DNA of 12,629 nt, taken from positions 1 to 12,629 of the forward strand of contig CAYOKH010000050.1 in NCBI GenBank assembly GCA_964404505.1, written 5' to 3'. This DNA is from DAOMNN01 sp964404505 (lineage in GTDB: Bacteria; Pseudomonadota; Gammaproteobacteria; Burkholderiales; Rhodocyclaceae). How positions within the stretch are numbered: position 1 is the first letter of the stretch; every line of letters starts with the position of its first letter. The position numbers were made by a program, and so were the translations under genes. Shown here piece after piece: positions 1 through 8,085 of the stretch. The notes beneath the pieces were generated by a model. It was not told the origin of the DNA, ran no database searches, and saw only the letters and a program-made list of their open reading frames with translations.

Positions 1-620
1 GGGGTGCCGAACATCATGTACATGAAGTTCGCCGCGTAATCCAGATCGTTGCGCGGGTACATGAACGGCTGCCCGATGTTGTACTTGTACGCCATCGCGA
101 CGATCGTCGGCAGCTTGGCGATCAGGCGATTGATGGAGATGCCGCGATGCTCGGCATCGGAGACATCCATCGCGTCGTGGTAGAACGCCGACAGGGCGCC
201 CACCACACCGACCATCACCGCCATCGGATGCGCGTCACGCCGGAAGCCCGAGTAGAACTTGTTGATCTGATCATGAAGCATGCTGTGGTTCTTGATCGTG
301 TGTTCGAAGTCGGCCTTCTGGGACGCATTGGGCAGCTCCCCGTTTTTGAGCAGATACGCCACTTCCAGGAAGCTGCATTTTTCGGCGAGCTGCTCGATGG
401 GATAACCCCGATACAGCAATTCCCCCTTGTCGCCGTCGATGAAGGTGATCTGGGACTTGCAGCTCGCGGTCGACAGGAATCCCGAATCGTATGTGAACAG
501 TCCGGTCTTGGCGCCCAGAGTGCGGATGTCGATGACATCGTTGCCGTGTGTGCCGGTCATCACCGGGAAATCGAAGGTCTTGCCGTCGATCGTCAGCGTT
601 GCGGTGCGTTCAGTGCTCAT
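1..620 (-). CDS. gltA: Citrate synthase, N-terminal half (cut by left window edge)
   Basis: GltA condenses oxaloacetate and acetyl-CoA to citrate, the entry step of the TCA cycle, in the cytoplasm. The ATG is at 620-618, with an AGAGGG Shine-Dalgarno element about 7 bases upstream, and about 206 codons are visible. The N-terminus (MSTERTATLTIDGK), the segment FIDGDKGELLYRGYPIEQLA and the segment RDAHPMAVMVGVVGALSAF are typical of the Gram-negative, hexameric type II enzymes of about 430 residues. The catalytic His and Asp residues of the family lie in the missing C-terminal half, so they cannot be checked. The gene is last in the visible sdhCDABE-gltA series, 62 bases after sdhE. I see neither a terminator nor a convincing promoter in that gap, so co-transcription with sdh is likely. 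The family assignment is very secure. Confidence 0.97.
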   Translation of the reverse strand, partial: MSTERTATLTIDGKTFDFPVMTGTHGNDVIDIRTLGAKTGLFTYDSGFLSTASCKSQITFIDGDKGELLYRGYPIEQLAEKCSFLEVAYLLKNGELPNASQKADFEHTIKNHSMLHDQINKFYSGFRRDAHPMAVMVGVVGALSAFYHDAMDVSDAEHRGISINRLIAKLPTIVAMAYKYNIGQPFMYPRNDLDYAANFMYMMFGT

Positions 621-682
621 AGGTCATCCCTCTTATGCTCGCCCGTAGGCGCTATTTTCACTGTGATGATTGCGCAGATACG

Positions 683-919
683 TCAGGACTGCCGCAGCAG
701 CGCAATGATTTCGTTCCAGCGTTCCCGGGTGCATGGCTTGCTGCCGTTGATCAGGGCCCACAGTTCATGATCCTCGCACAACAGCAGGTCGTCCAGTTCG
801 GCCAGCTGATCGTCGCTGAGTCGGTCGAAATGTCTTTCCAGAAAGCGCGCGAAGACAAGGTCGAGCTCGAGCAGAGCCCGACGGCATTGCCAGCGAATGC
901 GCTTTCTGTCGACGTTCAT
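683..919 (-). CDS. sdhE: FAD assembly factor SdhE (Sdh5 / YgfY family)
   Basis: SdhE is a small cytoplasmic helical protein that promotes covalent attachment of FAD to SdhA. The reading frame is open far upstream, but the family start is the ATG at 919-917. It overlaps the sdhB stop as ATGA (4 bases), the sign of translational coupling, and gives 78 residues, close to the usual 80-90. Visible family features are the basic N-terminus MNVDRKRIRW, the ELD segment at residues 18-20, the acidic stretch FDRLSDDQLAELDDLL, the ED-HELW segment and the K-P pair at 61-62. The family's RGxxE motif reads R-A-L-L-E at residues 14-18, so its Gly is replaced by Ala (codon GCT at 877-875). The remaining motif residues are intact and there is no frameshift, so the gene is probably functional. 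Position directly after sdhB fits the role. Confidence 0.92.
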   Translation of the reverse strand: MNVDRKRIRWQCRRALLELDLVFARFLERHFDRLSDDQLAELDDLLLCEDHELWALINGSKPCTRERWNEIIALLRQS

Positions 920-1626
920 ACCGCGCGTGCCACCATCATGTCCTTGATCTTGCCGATCGCCCGCGTCGGATTGAGGCCCTTCGGACACACGTCGACGCAG
1001 TTCATTATCGAGTGACAACGGAAGAGCCGGTACGGATCCTCGAGGTTGTCCAGTCGCTCGTTCGTAGCTTCGTCGCGCGTGTCGGCCAGGAAACGATAGG
1101 CGGCAAGCAGCCCGGCAGGCCCGACGAACTTGTCCGGATTCCACCAGAATGACGGGCAGGCGGTCGAGCAGCACGCACACAGGATGCACTCGTACAATCC
1201 GTTCAGTTCATCGCGATCTTCCGGCGACTGGAGGCGCTCGCGTTCGGGTGGCGGGTCGTCATTGATCAGGTAAGGCTTGATCGAGTGGTACTGCTTGAAG
1301 AACTGCGTCATGTCCACGATCAGGTCGCGGATCACCGGCAACCCGGGCAGCGGGCGCAGGACGATCGGCTGCGGCAGACCCTCGATGGCGGTCAGACAGG
1401 CGAGTCCATTCCTGCCGTTGATATTCATCGCGTCGGAGCCGCACACACCCTCGCGGCAGGAGCGTCGGAACGAGAGCGAATCGTCCTTGCCCTTCAGGCG
1501 CACCAACGCATCGAGGAGCTTCTTGTCGGCGGGCTCCAGTTCGACGGTGATGTCCTGCATGTACGGTTTCTCATCCTTGTCCGGATCGTAACGGTAGATC
1601 TTGAATTGAACGCTGCGCTTGGTCAT
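916..1626 (-). CDS. sdhB: Succinate dehydrogenase iron-sulfur subunit
   Basis: SdhB carries electrons from the flavin of SdhA to ubiquinone through three iron-sulfur clusters on the cytoplasmic face of complex II. Its 236 residues match the usual 230-240. The [2Fe-2S] ligands are Cys57, Cys62, Asp65 and Cys77; the Asp in the third position is typical of SdhB. The ferredoxin-like C-terminal domain has C-I-L-C-A-C-C-S-T-A-C (Cys147, 150, 153, 157) and Cys204, Cys210, Cys214, which supply the [4Fe-4S] and [3Fe-4S] clusters. The WW pair at 161-162 lies where the quinone-site Trp is found in E. coli. The ATG at 1626-1624 is preceded by GGAG at a spacing of about 10 bases. The start lies 19 bases after the sdhA stop, and the end overlaps sdhE by 4 bases. 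Confidence 0.98.
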   Translation of the reverse strand: MTKRSVQFKIYRYDPDKDEKPYMQDITVELEPADKKLLDALVRLKGKDDSLSFRRSCREGVCGSDAMNINGRNGLACLTAIEGLPQPIVLRPLPGLPVIRDLIVDMTQFFKQYHSIKPYLINDDPPPERERLQSPEDRDELNGLYECILCACCSTACPSFWWNPDKFVGPAGLLAAYRFLADTRDEATNERLDNLEDPYRLFRCHSIMNCVDVCPKGLNPTRAIGKIKDMMVARAV

Positions 1627-1645
1627 GTCCCTAATTCTCCGACGC

Positions 1646-3439
<1,794 letters not shown>

Positions 3440-3441
3440 GC

Positions 3442-3789
3442 TCAAAGTCTCCAAAGAATCTGGGTAGCCCAGCCGACATAGCCGATGAGCAGGAATAGAA
3501 CGACCACGTGCAGCCCGAGGCGAATGCCGGTCGGCTTGATGTAGTCCATGAAGATGTCACGCACACCGACCCAGGCGTGATAGAAGAGCGCCAGGAAGAA
3601 CAGAAAGGTAGCGAAGCGCATGAAACCGCCGGAGAACATCGCCGACCAGGCCTCATGACTCATCTCCGGAAGCGCCAGCGCGTACAGTGCGAAGATGATC
3701 GTGTAGAGCGCCATATACACGGCCGTGGCGCGCTGTCCGATCCAGTCGCGCAGGCCGTAGTGGGCCCCGACAACGATACGATTCACCAT
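3442..3789 (-). CDS. sdhD: Succinate dehydrogenase membrane anchor subunit SdhD
   Basis: This is one of two small membrane subunits that anchor complex II, bind heme b and form the quinone site. Its 115 residues equal the E. coli length. There are three hydrophobic segments, at about residues 22-40, 58-77 and 92-112. The segment YHAWVGVRDIFMDYIKP places His71 as the heme ligand and Asp82-Tyr83 at the quinone pocket, the same numbers as in E. coli. The ATG at 3789-3787 overlaps the end of sdhC by 7 bases, so translation is probably coupled. The stop lies 2 bases before the sdhA GTG. The call is secure from sequence and position. Confidence 0.95.
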   Translation of the reverse strand: MVNRIVVGAHYGLRDWIGQRATAVYMALYTIIFALYALALPEMSHEAWSAMFSGGFMRFATFLFFLALFYHAWVGVRDIFMDYIKPTGIRLGLHVVVLFLLIGYVGWATQILWRL

Positions 3790-4172
3790 AGCATCACCCC
3801 GATCACGACGGTCAGGACGATACTGACGACGAGCACGATGCGCGAACTGTTACGCGCGGCCTCGAGGTCGCCGGCGATGTGCAGGTCCAGCAGGAGGAAG
3901 CGGATGCCGGCGCAGAAGTGGTGCAGGTACGCCCAAAGCAATCCGAAAAGGACCAGCTTGACGAGCGGATTGGAAACGACGCTCTGGTAGTCGGCAAAAG
4001 TCTCGGGCGATCCGAGACTGCGGTCGAAAAGGAAGAGCAGAAACGGCAACAAAAGGAACAGACCAGCCCCGCTGACACGGTGAAGGATCGACACGATCCC
4101 GGGCAGGGGCAAGCGAATCTCATGCAGCGCCAGGAACTTTGGCCGCTGTTTGCGCGCTGTCGCATCAGACAT
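3783..4172 (-). CDS. sdhC: Succinate dehydrogenase cytochrome b556 subunit SdhC
   Basis: SdhC is the cytochrome b subunit of complex II and is the first gene of the sdh operon. It has 129 residues and three membrane segments, at about 28-50, 66-90 and 108-129. The family signature RLPLPGIVSILHRVSGAGLF (residues 20-39) holds Ser28 and Arg32, the counterparts of the E. coli quinone-site Ser27 and Arg31. HHFCAGIRFLLLD contains His84-His85; His85 aligns with the heme ligand by the H-x3-GIR pattern. The ATG is at 4172-4170, with a weak GGA element 6 bases upstream and a GAGGGG further out. The 119-base gap to gntR holds a TATAAT on the same strand, so the operon may have its own promoter. Confidence 0.96.
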   Translation of the reverse strand: MSDATARKQRPKFLALHEIRLPLPGIVSILHRVSGAGLFLLLPFLLFLFDRSLGSPETFADYQSVVSNPLVKLVLFGLLWAYLHHFCAGIRFLLLDLHIAGDLEAARNSSRIVLVVSIVLTVVIGVMLW

Positions 4173-4240
4173 GTTTTTCCGTACCCCTCAAATTGCGGCA
4201 CCGACATCGCCGCGGTTCTCCCAAAGCAAACCAACCCGTA

Positions 4241-4246
4241 ATTATA
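4241..4246 (-). promoter_or_regulatory. Possible -10 box of the sdhC promoter
   Basis: A perfect TATAAT on the minus strand lies 69-74 bases upstream of the sdhC ATG, in the gap between gntR and sdhC. Transcription would start near 4234. I find no matching -35 box at 16-18 bases; the best candidate, TTGGGC, is about 24 bases away. The promoter is therefore weak, activator-dependent or not real. No copy of the 14-bp palindrome found at gntR and acnB is seen here. Confidence 0.35.
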
Positions 4247-4291
4247 TGCGCGCGTCGGATCCGCCATCCGGCCCAAGCGTCGGCCCTGCGC

Positions 4292-5020
4292 TCAGTTCAA
4301 TTCGTTCAGATAGAAGTGTTCGTCGGTCAGATAAAGGCCGCGCCGCCATTCGACCGGTCTGTCGCCATACGTGTACGTGACCCGCTCGACGGACAGCAAT
4401 GGCTTGCCTTCCGGCACCTTCAGCGCCTCGCTTACCGAGCGATCGGCCGCTACTGCGCGAATCCGTTCCTGTGCGCGAATCATGCGAAGGCCGAACTGCG
4501 TTTCGAACAGGCTGTACAGCGATCCGCTCCAGGATTGCAGCATTTCCAGGGTCAAACCCTTGAAAATCTCGCCCGGCAGATAGATCTCGTCTACAACCAC
4601 CGGCTTCCGGGCGAATCGCAGCAGTCGCCTGACGATGATGATCGGGTCACCCTGGCGGATTCCGAGCATGCGCGACGCCTCCTGACCCGCCTTCGCACGC
4701 CAGCATTCGAGGGGCAGGCTCTCCGGCTGGACGAGCTCGCCGTCGATCGGCACCAGGCGCAGAAAACGGAACATGGCACGCGGGTCATTGTGCGATGCGA
4801 CATAAGTACCCTTACCCTGCTTGCGCACCAGCAGATTGTCAGCCGCCATTTCGTCGACCGCCTTCCGCACGGTGCCCTGCGAGACGTTGAATCTTGCGGC
4901 CAGTTCCTGCTCGCTTGGAATCACCTGCCCGGGCAGCCACTCGCCAGCCTCAAGTGCCTGAATCATCAGGCCCTTGATCTGCCGGTACAACGGACTGAAA
5001 GTCGGTGAATCCTGTATCAT
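4292..5020 (-). CDS. GntR-family regulator, HutC-type (wHTH + UTRA), likely TCA regulator
   Basis: This is a DNA-binding transcription factor of 242 residues. The N-terminal winged helix-turn-helix spans about residues 8-76: PLYRQIK, then IPSEQELAARFNVSQGTVRKAVDEM, then the wing KQGKGTYVA. The C-terminal part, about 90-238, is a UTRA effector-binding domain (HutC subfamily), recognised from SLPLECWRAKAG, EIYLPGEIF, E-R-I-R-A and PLLSVERVTYTYGDRPVEW. HutC-type regulators are usually repressors released by a small molecule; the ligand here cannot be read from the sequence. The ATG at 5020-5018 has no clear Shine-Dalgarno element. The gene sits between divergent mdh and co-directional sdhC. A perfect palindrome 49 bases upstream of its start, repeated before acnB, is the probable operator, so it likely controls itself and TCA genes. 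The domain call is secure; the regulon is inferred. Confidence 0.93.
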   Translation of the reverse strand: MIQDSPTFSPLYRQIKGLMIQALEAGEWLPGQVIPSEQELAARFNVSQGTVRKAVDEMAADNLLVRKQGKGTYVASHNDPRAMFRFLRLVPIDGELVQPESLPLECWRAKAGQEASRMLGIRQGDPIIIVRRLLRFARKPVVVDEIYLPGEIFKGLTLEMLQSWSGSLYSLFETQFGLRMIRAQERIRAVAADRSVSEALKVPEGKPLLSVERVTYTYGDRPVEWRRGLYLTDEHFYLNELN

Positions 5021-5068
5021 GGCGCTATTTCAGCACAAAACTTCGGGATCGTCCATAAGTCGTCTAGT

Positions 5069-5082
5069 GTCTTATATAAGAC
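5069..5082. promoter_or_regulatory. Palindromic operator in the gntR-mdh intergenic region
   Basis: GTCTTATATAAGAC is a perfect 14-bp inverted repeat, 49 bases upstream of the gntR start and 13 bases upstream of the mdh -35 box. Its size and symmetry suit a dimeric GntR-family protein. A site differing at one position occurs at 11909-11922 before acnB. On the minus strand the palindrome contains TATATA/TATAAG, which could be the gntR -10 box, so binding would shut off gntR itself. An imperfect half-site, ATAAGTC, lies at 5055-5061. Binding by the neighbouring regulator is inferred. Confidence 0.75.
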
Positions 5083-5100
5083 CAATGATGTGATTTGACA
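5073..5100 (-). promoter_or_regulatory. Possible gntR promoter overlapping the operator
   Basis: On the minus strand TGTCAA (5100-5095) and TATATA (5078-5073) are separated by 16 bases, a moderate sigma70-type match. The -10 box lies inside the palindrome, the layout expected for autorepression. The -35 box is the complement of the mdh -35 box, so the two divergent promoters would share bases. Alternative -10 registers such as TATAAG (5076-5071) are possible. Confidence 0.35.
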
Positions 5101-5123
5101 TGGAAGATGCTTGCTTCTAACAT
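5095..5123 (+). promoter_or_regulatory. Sigma70-type promoter of mdh
   Basis: TTGACA (5095-5100) is a perfect -35 box. It is followed by a 17-base spacer and TAACAT (5118-5123), a 4 of 6 match to the -10 consensus. Transcription would start near 5130 and leave an mdh leader of about 229 bases. The operator ends 12 bases upstream of the -35 box, where a bound regulator could either hinder or help polymerase. Confidence 0.6.
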
Positions 5124-5358
5124 TTTCCCGCCCCAGCCGTCAGTTCCCGACGGTATCATGCCGCGCTGCCGCATGGGAGGAGCACTCGGATCCAGTTCAA
5201 CCGCGTGTCCCGCACGAACATCGACGTGCGTGCCGGCGACCAGCGGAAGCGTCGTTTCAGAACAGGGCGCCCCCAGCGTCCGCTCTGACCAGTGGCAGTG
5301 CTTCGGTTGCAAGACCGGAGTTCATTAGTTTGCTTTTCGCTTTTGAGGGAGTATTCAC
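5124..5358 (+). other. Untranslated leader of mdh (no gene seen)
   Basis: This is the predicted 5' leader between the mdh promoter and the mdh start. It contains one small perfect hairpin, CCGTC / GACGG at 5137-5141 and 5149-5153, close to the predicted 5' end. A GAGGGAG ribosome site lies just before the mdh ATG. Open frames crossing it have no recognisable protein features. I recognise no known riboswitch class. Confidence 0.45.
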
Positions 5359-6351
5359 ATGAGCAAGTCCCCCGTACGCGTAGCCGTCACCGGCGCGGCC
5401 GGCCAGATCGGTTACAGCCTGCTGTTCCGCATTGCCAGCGGCGAGATGCTCGGCAAGGATCAACCCGTCATCCTCCAGCTTCTGGACCTGCCCCAGGCCC
5501 AGAAGGCGGTCAACGGAGTGATGATGGAACTCCAGGACTGCGCGTTCCCGCTGCTGGCGGGCATGATCGCTACTGACGACCCGAACGTCGCCTTCAAGGA
5601 TGCACAGGCCGCGCTTCTTGTCGGCGCCCGCCCGCGCGGCCCCGGTATGGAACGAAAGGATCTGCTGACCGAGAATGCCAAGATATTCACGGTACAGGGC
5701 GCAGCGATCGGCCAGCATGCCGACCCCGACTGCAAGGTCCTGGTTGTCGGCAATCCGTGCAATACCAATGCGCTGATCGCTCGTGAAATGGCCTCGAAGT
5801 ATGGACGGGTCCCCGCACGCAACTTCACCGCGATGTTGCGCCTCGACCACAACCGCGCACTGTCCCAGCTTGCCGCCAAGTGCGGTCGCGACGTCTCCAG
5901 CCTCAGCAAACTGGTCGTCTGGGGCAACCACTCCCCGACCATGTACGCCGACTATCGCTTCTGCGAGTCGAACGGGGACAAGGTCAAGGACCTGATCAAC
6001 GACGACGACTGGAACCGCGACGTCTTCCTGCCCACCGTCGGCAAGCGCGGCGCGGCCATCATCGAGGCACGCGGGCTGTCCTCTGCCGCTTCGGCGGCCA
6101 ACGCTGCAATCGATCATGTGCGTGACTGGTGGCTGGGGTCCGACGGTGAGTGGGTCACGATGGGCATTCCGTCCGACGGCTCCTACGGCATTCCGGAAGG
6201 GATCACGTACGGCTTCCCCTGCGTCACCGAGAATGGCGACTACAAGATGATCCAGGGCCTGGAGATCGACGAATTCTCGCGTGAGCGCATGACGCATACG
6301 CTGAACGAGTTGCTCGAGGAGCGCGACGGTGTGAAAGACCTGCTGGGCTGA
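5359..6351 (+). CDS. mdh: Malate dehydrogenase, NAD-dependent (MDH type 2)
   Basis: Mdh interconverts malate and oxaloacetate with NAD in the cytoplasm and feeds oxaloacetate to citrate synthase. It has 330 residues, the usual size of the cytosolic-like type 2 branch common in betaproteobacteria. The Rossmann loop GAAGQIG is at 12-18, and an acidic Asp43 in LLDLP favours NAD over NADP. The substrate-binding arginines are Arg93 and Arg99 in the mobile loop R-P-R-G-P-G-M-E-R, with Arg166 in LDHNR. Asp163 and the catalytic His191 (WGNHSP) form the proton relay. NPCNTN (132-137) contacts the cofactor. The ATG at 5359 follows GAGGGAG at about 8 bases. The gene is divergent from gntR and is closed by a strong terminator, so it is probably monocistronic. 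Confidence 0.97.
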   Translation: MSKSPVRVAVTGAAGQIGYSLLFRIASGEMLGKDQPVILQLLDLPQAQKAVNGVMMELQDCAFPLLAGMIATDDPNVAFKDAQAALLVGARPRGPGMERKDLLTENAKIFTVQGAAIGQHADPDCKVLVVGNPCNTNALIAREMASKYGRVPARNFTAMLRLDHNRALSQLAAKCGRDVSSLSKLVVWGNHSPTMYADYRFCESNGDKVKDLINDDDWNRDVFLPTVGKRGAAIIEARGLSSAASAANAAIDHVRDWWLGSDGEWVTMGIPSDGSYGIPEGITYGFPCVTENGDYKMIQGLEIDEFSRERMTHTLNELLEERDGVKDLLG

Positions 6352-6370
6352 TCTGCAGGATTCGCAGATC

Positions 6371-6402
6371 GGGCGCGCGGTTCATGCCGTGCGCCCTTTT
6401 TT
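6371..6402 (+). terminator. Intrinsic terminator after mdh
   Basis: A 10-bp stem (GGGCGCGCGG / CCGTGCGCCC, with one G-U pair) encloses the loop TTCATG and is followed directly by six T residues (6397-6402). Just upstream a perfect 7-bp hairpin, GATCTGC / GCAGATC (6350-6356 and 6364-6370), begins within the mdh stop codon and abuts the terminator stem. The reverse strand lacks a matching T-run. Confidence 0.9.
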
Positions 6403-6476
6403 CGCCCGCAACCGCAGTTCACCGGCCGTTGCGATCCTTTTCCGGCCATACTCGGCATTACAGCGAGCGCGCGCCC

Positions 6477-7478
6477 ATGAACTCACCCCTCCACCCTGAC
6501 AGCGTCCTGTTCGAGGGCGAAAAGCCATTTCCGGCCATTCCTCCGGTCGATCACTATGCCGGATCCGAAAAGCTCATGCGCAAAGCGCTGTTGCTGCAAG
6601 CCGAACTCGGTCCGATCTTCGATCTCACCTGCGACTGTGAGGACGGCGCCCGCACCGGCGTGGAGGGTGAACACGCGGTGATGGTGGCGGCGATCATCAA
6701 CGGCCCGGACAACCGCTTTTGCCGCGTAGGCGCCCGCATTCACGACATCACCCACCCCCACTGGGAGCGCGATCTGGAGATCATCGCCGGCCGCGCAGGT
6801 GCCCGCCTCGCCTTCGTGACCTTGCCCAAGGTGCGCTCCCTCGCCGACGTACGCATTCAGATCGAAGCCCTCAGAGCGATCGAGACCGCCGGCGACCTCG
6901 ACCACGCGATCCCGGTGCACGTTCTCATCGAAACCCACGGAGCACTGCACGAAGTGTGGGACATCGCAGCACTGGACGGGGTCGAATCACTCGATTTCGG
7001 ATTGATGGATTTCGTGTCCGCGCATCACGGGGCGATACCCGGCGCGGCGATGAGGAGCCCGGGCCAGTTCCTTCATCCGCTGATCGCGCGCGCCAAGTCC
7101 GAGATCGCCGCGGCGGCTCTGGGCAATGGCATCGTCCCATCCCACAACGTCACGACGGAGCTGAGTGATCGCGACGTGATCCGGAGCGATGCCGAACGTG
7201 CCCGCCGCGAGTTCGGCTTCCTCAGGATGTGGAGCATTCACCCCAATCAGATCGGTCCGATCGTGGAGGCGATGCGCCCGGACTTCTCGGAAGTCAGCGT
7301 GGCAGCGGAGATTCTCGTGTCCGCACAGGATGCCGACTGGGGGCCCGTGCGCCATGGGGGCCGTCTGCACGACCGCGCTTCGTACCGCTATTACTGGGAA
7401 CTGCTCAACAGGGCGCGAACGACAGGAATGAATCTGCCGGACGAGGCGGAAGAGCGATTTTTCGCGAGCGATCGATGA
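6477..7478 (+). CDS. CitE-like lyase, HpcH/HpaI aldolase family, substrate unknown
   Basis: The family consists of Mg-dependent TIM-barrel enzymes that cleave or form C-C bonds of CoA thioesters or free acids (citrate lyase beta subunit, malyl-CoA lyase, citramalyl-CoA lyase). The protein has 333 residues from the ATG at 6477, which has only a weak ribosome site. Visible signatures are DCEDG (53-57), RVGARIHD (83-90), LPKVRS (116-121), LIETHGAL (150-157), FGLMDF (174-179) and IHPNQIG (254-260). By homology Glu152 and Asp178 should be the metal ligands. The N-terminal extension LFEGEKPFPAIPPVDHYAGS and the C-terminal segment ASYRYYWELL differ from classic CitE. No citrate lyase alpha (citF) or gamma (citD) genes lie nearby, so it is unlikely to be part of true citrate lyase. 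Its place among TCA genes suggests a substrate such as a malyl- or citramalyl-type compound; that is inference. Confidence 0.85.
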   Translation: MNSPLHPDSVLFEGEKPFPAIPPVDHYAGSEKLMRKALLLQAELGPIFDLTCDCEDGARTGVEGEHAVMVAAIINGPDNRFCRVGARIHDITHPHWERDLEIIAGRAGARLAFVTLPKVRSLADVRIQIEALRAIETAGDLDHAIPVHVLIETHGALHEVWDIAALDGVESLDFGLMDFVSAHHGAIPGAAMRSPGQFLHPLIARAKSEIAAAALGNGIVPSHNVTTELSDRDVIRSDAERARREFGFLRMWSIHPNQIGPIVEAMRPDFSEVSVAAEILVSAQDADWGPVRHGGRLHDRASYRYYWELLNRARTTGMNLPDEAEERFFASDR

Positions 7479-7565
7479 GTCGGGTCGCGGACGAAAGGAC
7501 GACGTCGCGCTTCGAGGAATGAATTCCGGCGATAGCGGCAGGCGATCGCATGCTGCGGACTCCGC

Positions 7566-7784
7566 TTACTTGTGGCGGAAGCGAATGCGCGCCTTGGTCA
7601 GATCGTAGGGTGACAGTTCCACACTGACGCGATCGCCCGCGAGCACGCGAATACGATGCTTGCGCATCTTCCCCGACGCATATGCTGCGACCTGCACGCC
7701 GTTCTCCAGCGTGACCTTGAAGCGCGTGTCGGGAAGAACCTCGTTGACTACGCCTTCCATTTCCAGAAGTTCCTCTTTTGCCAT
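7566..7784 (-). CDS. infA: Translation initiation factor IF-1 (stand-alone copy)
   Basis: IF-1 is an OB-fold protein that binds the A site of the 30S subunit during initiation. It has exactly 72 residues, the usual length. MAKEELLEMEG, the central SGKMRKHRIRVLAGDRVSVELSPYDLTKARI and the terminal FRHK are diagnostic. The ATG at 7784-7782 has GGAG 10 bases upstream; an in-frame ATG three codons earlier lies only 1 base from that GGAG and is disfavoured. The gene stands alone on the minus strand, convergent with the CitE-like gene and not among ribosomal protein genes. The EELLEMEGVVNEVLPD N-terminus resembles the second IF-1 paralogue found in several betaproteobacteria; this resemblance is from memory. 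A long non-coding stretch lies upstream. Confidence 0.95.
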   Translation of the reverse strand: MAKEELLEMEGVVNEVLPDTRFKVTLENGVQVAAYASGKMRKHRIRVLAGDRVSVELSPYDLTKARIRFRHK

Positions 7785-7871
7785 GTTCGTCATTCTCCAG
7801 ATCGATGTAAAGGCCTGCCGACCGACAGGCCGTGCAATTTGGTCGTGGTGGTGAGCCATCGCCGTGGCAAA

Positions 7872-7885
7872 GGGTCGCAAGACCC
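7872..7885 (+). other. Small hairpin with a GCAA loop
   Basis: GGGTC-GCAA-GACCC is a perfect 5-bp stem capped, on the plus strand, by a GNRA-type tetraloop, a stable RNA motif. On the minus strand, which would be the infA leader, the loop reads TTGC and is not of this type. The strand preference therefore hints at a plus-strand RNA, but the motif is short enough to arise by chance. Confidence 0.35.
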
Positions 7886-7916
7886 ATAAGTACCGGCAAT
7901 CGGCTTGCATCGGGCC

Positions 7917-7942
7917 AGTCTCGTACCCTGCTCGGCGAGACT
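7917..7942. repeat. 7-bp inverted repeat upstream of infA
   Basis: AGTCTCG (7917-7923) and CGAGACT (7936-7942) pair perfectly around a 12-base loop. No T-run follows on either strand, so it is not an intrinsic terminator. It may be an RNA hairpin in the infA leader or a protein-binding site. Confidence 0.4.
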
Positions 7943-8085
7943 CGGGAAATTGCGTCTATCCCTTCAGGGGGCACAGTCGCATGAGTGAAATGTCTGCTGT
8001 ACCGCGGCAACGCCGTGCCGGGCGGAGGCAGGGCAAGGACTTCGAACCGATACACAACACCGGAATGTCCGCGCCGTTTCAGATA

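Noticed and set aside
920..1189. Upstream extension of the sdhE frame to 168 codons
   Set aside because: It runs inside sdhB in another frame. SdhE proteins are about 80 residues, and the ATGA overlap at 916-919 gives the natural start.
5257..6297. 346-codon open frame on the minus strand opposite mdh
   Set aside because: It is fully antisense to a well-supported mdh with no domain signature; its openness follows from the GC-rich third positions of mdh.
7555..7565. GCGG-ACT-CCGC hairpin between the CitE-like gene and infA as a shared terminator
   Set aside because: The stem is 4 bp, the loop tight, and no T-run occurs on either side.
8036..8052. TTCGAACC resembling a tRNA T-loop
   Set aside because: The flanking bases do not form a 5-bp T stem, and no anticodon arm or acceptor stem could be assembled around it on either strand.
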